Assembly (NCBI GenBank): GCA_016235165.1
Contig: JACRLX010000012.1
Location: 48,886 to 112,885, forward strand
Source: Rhodocyclales bacterium
GTDB taxonomy: Bacteria; Pseudomonadota; Gammaproteobacteria; Burkholderiales; Rhodocyclaceae
Direction: 5' to 3'
DNA length: 64,000 nt
The stretch's first letter is position 1; every line of letters begins with the position of its first letter. Below are positions 1-10,736 of this stretch, one piece after another. The notes beneath the pieces are model-generated. The model searched no databases and was not told the origin of the DNA. It was given only the letters and a program-made list of their open reading frames with translations. The position numbers and the translations under genes are program-made.

Positions 1-2709
<2,709 letters not shown>

Positions 2710-2719
2710 GGGCGGCCGA

Positions 2720-3094
2720 TCAGAGCGTGGCCGCGTAGGCGTCGGCGGTGAGCAGGCTGTCGAGTTCGCCGGGGTTGGATGGCTTGACGCGGAACAGCCA
2801 ACTGGCATAGGCATCGGCATTCACCGATTCCGGCGCGTCGACCGCCGCCTGGTTGGCGGCGACGACTTCGCCCGAGACCGGGGAGTAGATGTCCGAGGCG
2901 GCCTTGACCGATTCGACCACCGCGCATTCCTCGCCGGCCTTGACTACGCGGCCGACCTCCGGCAGTTCGAGGAAGACGATGTCGCCCAGCGCGCCCTGCG
3001 CATGGTCGGTGATGCCGATGGTGACGGTACCGTCGGCTTCGAGCCTGGCCCATTCGTGGGAGGCGGCGTATTTCAGGTTGGCGGGGGTGTTCAT
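2720..3094 (-). CDS. gcvH: glycine cleavage system H protein
   Basis: 124 aa, [48 protein letters not shown]...[17 protein letters not shown] (lipoyl-lysine motif). Confidence 0.97.
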   Translation of the reverse strand: MNTPANLKYAASHEWARLEADGTVTIGITDHAQGALGDIVFLELPEVGRVVKAGEECAVVESVKAASDIYSPVSGEVVAANQAAVDAPESVNADAYASWLFRVKPSNPGELDSLLTADAYAATL

Positions 3095-3229
3095 GACTGG
3101 CTCCAGATTAGAACAAGAAAGAGTGTTCGATTAAGGGTTGCAAATACGCGCGCTGTTTAGGTACACTTCGTTCCGAAGCTGTGAGTGAAACTCGGCCCCG
3201 CGCCGTGTGAACCTTCGGGGTTCCTATAC

Positions 3230-4105
3230 TCATGGCTTTTTCCTTTTGTCCTTTCCAAAGCGCGTCTCTGCGTTCAGTGGCCGTTGGGCATTGAAGAATG
3301 TGCCGTGGCTCGGTCCGAAGTGCAGGTCGTGGATTTCACCGATCTGCGGCCAGAGCAAATTCAGGAAACGCTCTTCGTGCTTCGGAACACCTGTTTCCGG
3401 GTCGCTGCGCGGTTCGAAGAAGCGCTGCATCGCCCAAAGAAAATAATCGACGGCTTGCAGGCAGGGGTCGCTTTTCGGTGTCGATACGCGAATGCGCCAC
3501 ACGTCCTTCCCGCCGCGGGCGAAACCGTAGTTGGAGGCAAAGTCGCGCTCGGCATGGTCGAGTGCCGTCCGCAGCGCCTCATTGCGGTCACTCTGGCCGC
3601 GTCGGGCGATGCAGACTTCATAGGCGTCCGCCAAACGGTGGAACTTGCCGAACAGGGAGCGCATCAGGCCATCGTACAGTTCATTATGCTGGTATCGGTA
3701 GTTCGGTTCGGTCTGATTGCGCCGCAATACGTCCTGAACCACCTGCTCCTTGTCACAGACGACAGTATGGAAGCGAAGCGCGTTGCCTTCGGCCACCAGC
3801 AGTTTGAATACTTCATAACGCACTTCTGGCACATCGTCCTTGGCATGGAACATTGCCGCGGTCTTGTCGCGCGCCGGGTCGAATGACGGCACGTTCGCAA
3901 AGTAGGGGTTGGCGAGCAGCGCGCGGCGCAGTTCGTTCAGGCGATGCCCGAGTCCGACCGGGTCATCCACTTCCAGTTTGCCGAGAATGAAAAAGCGCGA
4001 ACATCCAGGTGTGCCGACAATGGCGCGCCGACGATTGGCAAACAGGGTCGGATCGCCGGCCTCGTCGACGAAGATTTTCAGCACATCGTTGGCGGAATTC
4101 AGCAT
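3230..4105 (-). CDS. DUF3800 domain-containing protein
   Basis: LKIFVDEAGDPTLF motif of DUF3800; probable start MLNSANDV at 4105, overlapping the 3' end of the HNH gene by 7 nt. Confidence 0.75.
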   Translation of the reverse strand: MLNSANDVLKIFVDEAGDPTLFANRRRAIVGTPGCSRFFILGKLEVDDPVGLGHRLNELRRALLANPYFANVPSFDPARDKTAAMFHAKDDVPEVRYEVFKLLVAEGNALRFHTVVCDKEQVVQDVLRRNQTEPNYRYQHNELYDGLMRSLFGKFHRLADAYEVCIARRGQSDRNEALRTALDHAERDFASNYGFARGGKDVWRIRVSTPKSDPCLQAVDYFLWAMQRFFEPRSDPETGVPKHEERFLNLLWPQIGEIHDLHFGPSHGTFFNAQRPLNAETRFGKDKRKKP

Positions 4106-4824
4106 TTGGCCTCGGCACAGAACTCGGCGAAAGGCGATTCCAGACGTCCTGGCCCATCGAGAAAGTAGCTGGCTACATCCGGTTGAAATGGCTGCGTGCG
4201 CCACTCGTCGTAGCGACCACGTAGATCCTTCTGTTTCAGATTTCCGTGACGACACAATTCAAGACTGTCTTGCACTCTGGCCTTCAGATCATCAAGGCGG
4301 TTCTGTCGTGTTTCCTGCAAGGTATCGCGGTCGAGGGTAAGAATTTCGATGGTCTTGGCGGCGCGCGGGTCCACTTCGTTTAGGTCGGCGCGCCAGCGTG
4401 CTGTCAAGTTGCCGAACTCATCGATGAAAAAGAATGACCAGACATCTTCCTCCAGCGGATTGATGATCGGCTCTCCCGGTTCGGTTTCTGGTGGAAAGCG
4501 ATCGCTCTTGTTCAGGTTGCAGATGCCACAAGTCCACAGGAAGTTTTCCCACTTCATCGCCTCCAACGGGAAGACCGCCTTGGGACGGAAGTGTTCGACC
4601 TGGGATGCCTCGCTGCCGCTGCAATACATGCAGCGTTGTCCGACACCGCTCATTGCACCAAGACTCTCCACGACGGGCTTGAACCATTTCGCCTTGCGGG
4701 CATTCCCATAGCGCCGTTCTGCCTCGTCTTTGGGATCCTCAGCGTCGGCAATAGCCCTGGATTCCTTTTCCAGCTTATTGCGGGTCGCTTGCGGCAACGC
4801 GGCCCTGGGCGGGAGGCTGCGCAT
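4099..4824 (-). CDS. HNH endonuclease, TIGR02646/PtuB-like
   Basis: CMYCSGSEASQVEHFRPKAVFPLEAMKWENFLWTCGICNLNKSDRFP: HNH with two CxxC pairs; start overlaps the ATPase stop by 1 nt (TGATG). Confidence 0.8.
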   Translation of the reverse strand: MRSLPPRAALPQATRNKLEKESRAIADAEDPKDEAERRYGNARKAKWFKPVVESLGAMSGVGQRCMYCSGSEASQVEHFRPKAVFPLEAMKWENFLWTCGICNLNKSDRFPPETEPGEPIINPLEEDVWSFFFIDEFGNLTARWRADLNEVDPRAAKTIEILTLDRDTLQETRQNRLDDLKARVQDSLELCRHGNLKQKDLRGRYDEWRTQPFQPDVASYFLDGPGRLESPFAEFCAEAKC

Positions 4825-6164
4825 CAGATGGTCTCCGGCTCGCGCTCGAAGGCCAGCGCCATTTGCTGCCGTAGATGTTCAAATTCCTTCGTTTCTGTCA
4901 TGGTGAATCGCGCCCCAGCCTTGCTCTTGGCGTTCAGTCGCTTCCATTGTTCAATTCGCTGATTGGCCCAATGGGAACGCACCGACTTCAGTCCGAAGGC
5001 CGTTCCGAGCAAGGTCTTCTCGGCCTTGCCCAGCCGAAGTTTCTCGAACTCGTCCGAGTCGAGCGGACGTGGCTCCCGATTCAGATCGCTTTGAGAGGGC
5101 AACACAAATACGCCGTTAGGGTCGGCAGCCTGTGCCACTAGCGGGCTATGGGTTGTCACCAGAAACTGCACATTGGGGAAATGCAGCTTGAGCCATTCCG
5201 GGATATCCCGCTGCCAAGCCGGGTGAAGATGGGCCTCGATTTCGTCGATCAGAACCACGCCGGGCCGCAGCACAATAGGTCTTCCCTTGCTATCTGTCCC
5301 GAACAACCCGTCTATGCCATACACCTCGAACATGCCATGCACCAAATCCAGCACGGTGGCGTAGATGCTGCGACAGCCGTCGCTGATGTCGCGCATGGGC
5401 AGTTCCAGCTTGTTCCTGTCCTCGATAAATACTTGATCCACTGTAGTGCGGCTGATTTTCATTCCATGAGGCAATAGATCGTCGCTCAATAGCGCGGTAA
5501 CGCCATCGATGAGTTGCTTTAGTTCAGTGCTTGGCGACTTCAGGAGTTGTGATTCCAGCCAACGCGAGTGATTGGTCTTCAACCAAGCCTCGCTCTCACT
5601 TAGCGCCGCATCTTCCCGAAACAAGGTGACAAAGCGACTTACCACGCCGCCCCTGGCAGCCAACATGCCTGCCTGCGTCGAGTCGCCGGACAAGCGGCGC
5701 ATGGGACCGTAGCCGGCACAGAACCAGCCTGGGGCATTCGGATTCCAAGGGCCGCGTTGAGCCGAGCTTGTCCGCTTGTTTTTGGGCAACGGGGCTGCCC
5801 GGAAAATTGGAATTTCCTCCCCCTTCTCCAATTGCCAGCGTACTTCGGCATCAAATGCCCCTCCTGGGGGCTTCCCACCGGGTTTGAATTTATCGTGGGT
5901 CTGATCCCAATCAACCTGAGTCATTGCTTTTGCCCGGTGCTCATTTCGTGCGAGCCATCCAGCAGGCGCTCTGCCAATCAACTCGTATCCTGCGTCGGGC
6001 CCCATCATCGCTAGTGCAATGCTTTTCAGTAGGGTGGATTTTCCCGATGCATTGCCTCCCACGAACACTGTCCAGCCTGCATAGCTGCTGTCCTCGCGCT
6101 GGAAGTCAAAATGCAAATCTGCAAAGCCCTTGAGGTTTTCCAGAGTGATGGATTTAACGTACAT
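4824..6164 (-). CDS. AAA family ATPase (AAA_15/AAA_21, PtuA-like)
   Basis: Walker A GGNASGKSTLLK, Walker B VVLIDEIEAHLHPAWQ, then FLVTTHSPLVAQ. Confidence 0.82.
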   Translation of the reverse strand: MYVKSITLENLKGFADLHFDFQREDSSYAGWTVFVGGNASGKSTLLKSIALAMMGPDAGYELIGRAPAGWLARNEHRAKAMTQVDWDQTHDKFKPGGKPPGGAFDAEVRWQLEKGEEIPIFRAAPLPKNKRTSSAQRGPWNPNAPGWFCAGYGPMRRLSGDSTQAGMLAARGGVVSRFVTLFREDAALSESEAWLKTNHSRWLESQLLKSPSTELKQLIDGVTALLSDDLLPHGMKISRTTVDQVFIEDRNKLELPMRDISDGCRSIYATVLDLVHGMFEVYGIDGLFGTDSKGRPIVLRPGVVLIDEIEAHLHPAWQRDIPEWLKLHFPNVQFLVTTHSPLVAQAADPNGVFVLPSQSDLNREPRPLDSDEFEKLRLGKAEKTLLGTAFGLKSVRSHWANQRIEQWKRLNAKSKAGARFTMTETKEFEHLRQQMALAFEREPETI

Positions 6165-6182
6165 GGCGGATTCCTCGTTGAT

Positions 6183-6380
6183 TCATGCGACCGTGGCGGT
6201 GGTGTCTTGGGCTGCCTGAAAGGCCCCTGGCCAACCTCCGTGGGTTTCGATGATTTGATCGATCTCCGCCATCACGCGGATGGATTTGTTGAGGGCGACG
6301 ACGATGCGCTGGTAGGTGCGAACTTTCCAGTCGGCGTCGATGTTGTCGACGATGAAGAGGTCGGAGGCCTGCTTGCTCAT
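6183..6380 (-). CDS. small hypothetical protein (65 aa) at the head of the defence-like cassette; possible gene remnant
   Basis: MSKQASDLFIVDNIDADWKVRTY...; first about 20 residues resemble, from memory, the N-terminus of PLD/SNF2-type helicases; then unrelated sequence. Confidence 0.45.
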   Translation of the reverse strand: MSKQASDLFIVDNIDADWKVRTYQRIVVALNKSIRVMAEIDQIIETHGGWPGAFQAAQDTTATVA

Positions 6381-6426
6381 GAGCGCGTCAGGTCAACTCG
6401 AACTGGATGCCGGGTAGCAATGCAGT

Positions 6427-7602
6427 TCAGAGCAGCGGCTTGCCGTTGCGGACGAATACGGGTTTGACGACCCTCGCCCTGAGGCGCTTGCCACGGACTT
6501 CGACTTCGACTTCGCTGCCGATGGCGACACCCTGCGGCAGGCGGGCGAGGGCGATGGATTTTTCGAGGGTCGGGGAAAAGCTGCCGCTGGTGGTCTCGCC
6601 TTCGCCCAGCGGGGTGATGACTTTCTGGTGGGCGCGCAGCACGCCGCGGTCGAGCAGCAGCAGGCCCTGGAACTGGTTGCGCGGCGGGAGTGCATCGGCA
6701 CCCTCGATCGCGGCCTTGCCGACGAAATCGCGGCTGGCGTCCTTGAGGTCTACGGTCCATTTGAGGCCGGCCTCGTAGGGCGAGATGTTCTCGTCCATGT
6801 CCTGGCCGTAGAGGTTCATGCCGGCTTCGAGGCGCAGCGTGTCGCGTGCGCCCAGGCCGCAGGGCTGGATGCCGGCGCCGCGCAGCTGGTACCAGACCAG
6901 GGCGGCCTCGCCGGCGGGCAGGGTGATTTCGAAACCATCCTCGCCGGTGTAGCCGGTGCGCGCGACCAGCCAGTCGGCCTCGTTGAAGCGAACTTCGGCG
7001 GCCTGGAACACGCCCAGGGCTTCGGTGGCGGCACGCAGTTCGGGGAAGGCCTTCCAGAAGCGCTCGCGCGCCTGCGGGCCCTGCACCGCGATCATGGCCA
7101 CGGCATCGACGCCGCTGTGGCGGCGTTCGTGGGCGCCTGAACCCTGGGCGGCGATGATGGCCACGGCGTCGCTGCCGCGGCGGCGACGCACTTTCAGCTT
7201 GGCATCGAAATGGGTCAGCACGCCGCGCATCCAGGTGACATCCTTTTCCGTGGTGCCGGCATTGACCACGATGCGGTAGCGCTCGGGGCCGAGGTAATAC
7301 ACGATCAGGTCGTCGATTACGCCGCCGCCCTCGTCGAGCATGCAGGAATACAGCGCCTTGCCCGGCACGGTCAGCTTGGCGACGTCGTTGGCCAGCAGTT
7401 TGCGCAGGTAGTCGCGGGCGCCGGGGCCGACGAGGTCCAGCGCGCACATGTGGGAGACGTCGAACATGCCGGCCTCGCGGCGCACGGCATGGTGCTCCTC
7501 GATCTGGGAGCCGTAATGGATGGGCATTTCCCAGCCGGAGAAATCGACCATCCTGGCGCCGGCGGCGAGATGGGAGTCGTAGAGCGGGGTGCGTAGCGGC
7601 AT
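6427..7602 (-). CDS. gcvT: glycine cleavage system aminomethyltransferase T protein
   Basis: MPLRTPLYDSHLAAGARMVDFSGWEMPIHYGSQIEEHHAVR...; preceded by glycine riboswitch. Confidence 0.96.
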   Translation of the reverse strand: MPLRTPLYDSHLAAGARMVDFSGWEMPIHYGSQIEEHHAVRREAGMFDVSHMCALDLVGPGARDYLRKLLANDVAKLTVPGKALYSCMLDEGGGVIDDLIVYYLGPERYRIVVNAGTTEKDVTWMRGVLTHFDAKLKVRRRRGSDAVAIIAAQGSGAHERRHSGVDAVAMIAVQGPQARERFWKAFPELRAATEALGVFQAAEVRFNEADWLVARTGYTGEDGFEITLPAGEAALVWYQLRGAGIQPCGLGARDTLRLEAGMNLYGQDMDENISPYEAGLKWTVDLKDASRDFVGKAAIEGADALPPRNQFQGLLLLDRGVLRAHQKVITPLGEGETTSGSFSPTLEKSIALARLPQGVAIGSEVEVEVRGKRLRARVVKPVFVRNGKPLL

Positions 7603-7654
7603 GGCGATCCTTGGACTGGCGGCGACAAGAAGGCGACGGGATACCGTCACATCC

Positions 7655-7830
7655 CCATCTGTCCTTGGCGCCTGAGAGATTTACTCCGTCGGCGGGCAGG
7701 CTTCACGCAAGCATGAGCTGCCGCTCTCCAGATTTGTGCTGCGTCGCCGGTCCGTTTGCCTGAGCGGTTCCTGGGGGTTGCGCCTTCGGCGGTGGCTGGG
7801 AAGCTGCCACGCTCTCCCGACGACCGGGGC
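7655..7830 (-). promoter_or_regulatory. tandem (two-aptamer) glycine riboswitch upstream of gcvT
   Basis: Minus strand reads GTCGGGAGAGCGTGGCAG...CGAAGGCGCAACCCCCAGGAACCGCTCAGGCAAACGGACCGGCGAC, then ATCTGGAGAGCGGCAG...ACGGAGTAAATCTCTCAGGCGCCAAGGACAGATGGGG: both aptamers have the conserved GGAGAG and CTCAGGC-CAAGGAC(A) elements. Confidence 0.92.
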
Positions 7831-7906
7831 CGATTATCCTACAAACCGCAGGGTCGGGGTTCGGCATCCGCCAGACGGGTGTTTACGGGGGCCGAAGTTT
7901 GCTGTA

Positions 7907-7922
7907 CTGTACGAAAAAACAG
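7907..7922 (+). promoter_or_regulatory. LexA (SOS) box upstream of lexA
   Basis: CTGTACGAAAAAACAG matches CTGT-N8-ACAG, 15 bp before the lexA ATG. Confidence 0.88.
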
Positions 7923-7937
7923 CCACAGGAGCAGAGC

Positions 7938-8543
7938 ATGGCCGACGACCTCACCCCACGCCAGCAGGAAATCCTCGATTTCATCCGCAACAGCATGGAA
8001 GTCTTCAGCATGCCGCCGACGCGCGCCGAGATTGCCAGTGCCTTCGGCTTCGCCTCGCCCAATGCCGCCGAAGACCACCTGCGCGCGCTGGCGAAAAAAG
8101 GCGCGATCACGCTGGAGCCGGGTTCGGCGCGCGGCATCCGCCTGGTCGAGCAGCTCGGCCTGCCGCTGATCGGCTCGGTGGCGGCCGGCAGCCCGCTGCT
8201 GGCGGTGGAAAACCGCCTCGGCAATTTCCGCATCGACCCGGCGCTGTTCCAGCCGCATGCCGATTACCTGCTGCGCGTGCGCGGCCTGTCGATGATCGAG
8301 GCCGGGATACTCGATGGCGACCTGCTCGCCGTGCATCGCACCAGCGAGGCCAGCAACGGCCAGATCGTCGTCGCCCGGCTCGGCGACGAGGTCACGGTCA
8401 AGCGTTTCAAGCGGCGCGGCAGCATGGTCGAGCTGATCGCCGAGAACCGCGATTTCGCGCCCATCCTGGTCAATACGCGCAAGGAGCCGCTGGCCATCGA
8501 AGGCGTGGCTGTAGGGCTCATCCGCGGCGGCCACGCCCTATAG
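7938..8543 (+). CDS. lexA: LexA repressor
   Basis: [51 protein letters not shown]...; S24 peptidase C-terminal domain. Confidence 0.96.
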   Translation: MADDLTPRQQEILDFIRNSMEVFSMPPTRAEIASAFGFASPNAAEDHLRALAKKGAITLEPGSARGIRLVEQLGLPLIGSVAAGSPLLAVENRLGNFRIDPALFQPHADYLLRVRGLSMIEAGILDGDLLAVHRTSEASNGQIVVARLGDEVTVKRFKRRGSMVELIAENRDFAPILVNTRKEPLAIEGVAVGLIRGGHAL

Positions 8544-8555
8544 ACGCTTCACGTC

Positions 8556-9305
8556 ATGAATCCCGCCCTTGCCGGGGCGCTGGAACGCGGCGAGATCCGT
8601 CGCGGCGATGCCTTCGCCGCGGTGCCAGCGCCAGCGCGGTGCGTCCCTTGGGGAACTCTTGCCAGCGGCTTTCCCGCCCTCGATGCCGATCTGCCCGGCG
8701 GCGGCTGGCCGCGCGGGGCGCTGACCGAACTCCTGGTTGAGTACGAGGGCATCGGCGAGATCGGCCTGCTGCTGCCGGCGCTGGCGGCGCTGACCGTCTC
8801 CGGCCGGACCGTCCTGTTGGTGGCGCCGCCGCATGCCGCGCATGCACCGGCCTGGGCGGCGGCCGGCGTCGAGCTCGATTGCCTGCGTCTGGTGTTTCCG
8901 CGCAGCCCGCGCGATGCGCTATGGGCCGGCGTCGAGGCCCTGCGCTGCGGCGGCGTGGCGGCGACGCTGCTGTGGCTGGATGGCTGGTTTCGCGGCGGCC
9001 TGCCGGCCAACAGCCTGCGCCGCCTGCAGGTGGCGGCGGGCGAGGGCGGCGGCGTCGCCTTCTGCTTCCGTCCCGCGCCATTCGCGGCGCAGTCCTCGCC
9101 GGCCGCCTTGCGTCTGCAATTGCAGGCCGCCGGCCGGCAATTGCGTGTGCAGCTGCTCAAGCGTCGCGGTCCGCCGGCGCGGCGGGACATCCTGCTCGAC
9201 ATCGCGCGTCCGACGCGGCTCCCGTCGGGAGTGACCCATGCTCTGGCTGGCCCTGCATTGCCCGCCGCCGGCGAGCGCCAGGAACGACGTCGCGCCGCCG
9301 CCTGA
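8556..9305 (+). CDS. imuA: translesion synthesis-associated protein ImuA (RecA/SulA-like)
   Basis: CVPWGTLASGFPALDADLPGGGWPRGALTELLVEYEGIGEIGLLLPALAALT; located between lexA and imuB. Confidence 0.88.
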   Translation: MNPALAGALERGEIRRGDAFAAVPAPARCVPWGTLASGFPALDADLPGGGWPRGALTELLVEYEGIGEIGLLLPALAALTVSGRTVLLVAPPHAAHAPAWAAAGVELDCLRLVFPRSPRDALWAGVEALRCGGVAATLLWLDGWFRGGLPANSLRRLQVAAGEGGGVAFCFRPAPFAAQSSPAALRLQLQAAGRQLRVQLLKRRGPPARRDILLDIARPTRLPSGVTHALAGPALPAAGERQERRRAAA

Positions 9306-10569
9306 CGGCGGTCTCCGCGGCGAGCTCCCTGTCGCACAGGGCGTTGCGGCGCACGCCGACGATTTCTGGCCGACCCTCGCCTGCTGGGCCGGACGCTACA
9401 CCCCGCACGTCAATCTTGCGGCCGACGCACTGCGCCTCGACATCGGCGCCAGCCTGCGCCTGTTCGGCGGCCTGGAGGCCCTGCTGGGGCAACTGCGTGC
9501 CGAACTCGCGGCGATGCGGGTGGCGGCGCAACTGGCGGTGGCGCCGACGCCCCTGGCTGCGCTCTGGCTGGCGCGCGCCGGCGACGGCACGGTCTGCGCC
9601 GATCATGAGGCACTGCGCGCGGCGCTGTCTGCGCTGCCCTTGTCCGCCTTGCAATTGCCGCCGCCGCTGGCGCGGCGCATCGAGGGCTTCGGCCTGCGCT
9701 GCCTTGGCGCCGTGCTGGCGCTGCCGCGCGCCAGCCTGGGGCGTCGGCTGGGCAAGGACTTCGTGCTCGATCTGGCCAGGGCGCTGGGCGAGCTTGCCGA
9801 TCCGCAGCCCTGTTTCGTGTTTCCCGAACGCTTCGAGCAGGAAGTGGAACTGCCGGCGCCGGTGGAGTCGGCGCCGGTACTGCTGTTTGCCGCGCGCCGC
9901 CTGATCGCGGCGCTGACGGGCTGGCTGGCGGTGCGCAATGGCGCGTTGCGCAGCATCGAACTGCGCCTGGGGCATGCGCAGGGCGCATGCACTGTCGTGC
10001 CGCTGGCGTTCAGCCAGCCGATGCATGCCGCGCCGCGCATCGAGCGCGTGCTCAAGGAGCGCCTCGACGCGCTGCGCCTGCCGGCGTCGGTGCTGAGCCT
10101 GCGCCTGTGCGCGGGAGCGAGCGAGCCGCGCTCCGGGGGCAGCCAAATGCTGTTCGAAGGCGCGGGGCAGGGACAGGAGATGCTGGCCGAATTGCTCGAT
10201 CGCCTCACCGCTCGCCTGGGGGCCGAGGCGGTGCGGGGCCTGGCCTGCCATGCCGACCATCGGCCGGAACGGGCCAGCCGCATGCCCGCGCAAATATCCG
10301 CCGCCGGGGCGCCGGAAACCGACAGCCTGCCAAGGCCTTTATGGCTGCTGGAGTCGCCCGAAGCGTTGCGCGAAGTTCGCGGCCGTCCCCGGCGTGGCAG
10401 CGAATTGCGGCTGCTGGGCGGCCCCGAACGCATCGAATCCGGCTGGTGGGATGGCGTCGATGCGCGCCGCGACTACTTCGTCGCCATCGATGGCAGGGGT
10501 ACCTGGCTGTGGATTTTCCGCGACTCCGGCGGTCCCGGCGGCTGGTTCCTGCATGGCCTGTTTTCCTGA
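9238..10569 (+). CDS. imuB: Y-family DNA polymerase-like ImuB
   Basis: MLWLALHCPP...; C-terminal GSELRLLGGPERIESGWWDGVDARRDYFVA typical of ImuB; overlaps imuA. Confidence 0.9.
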   Translation: MLWLALHCPPPASARNDVAPPPDGGLRGELPVAQGVAAHADDFWPTLACWAGRYTPHVNLAADALRLDIGASLRLFGGLEALLGQLRAELAAMRVAAQLAVAPTPLAALWLARAGDGTVCADHEALRAALSALPLSALQLPPPLARRIEGFGLRCLGAVLALPRASLGRRLGKDFVLDLARALGELADPQPCFVFPERFEQEVELPAPVESAPVLLFAARRLIAALTGWLAVRNGALRSIELRLGHAQGACTVVPLAFSQPMHAAPRIERVLKERLDALRLPASVLSLRLCAGASEPRSGGSQMLFEGAGQGQEMLAELLDRLTARLGAEAVRGLACHADHRPERASRMPAQISAAGAPETDSLPRPLWLLESPEALREVRGRPRRGSELRLLGGPERIESGWWDGVDARRDYFVAIDGRGTWLWIFRDSGGPGGWFLHGLFS

Positions 10570-10736
10570 AATCCCATCCGGCTACGTAGATACCGCAGTT
10601 TGCCGCGTAATTCACGGATAAACAGAAATTCCCGGGTTTGAGACGATGCCTCCCGCGGCGCGCCTGCGCTTGCGATTTCCGCGTTTGGCGCGACACCGGG
10701 TTTCAAAAGGGAAAGCACGATGGAAAAGGCCGCGCC

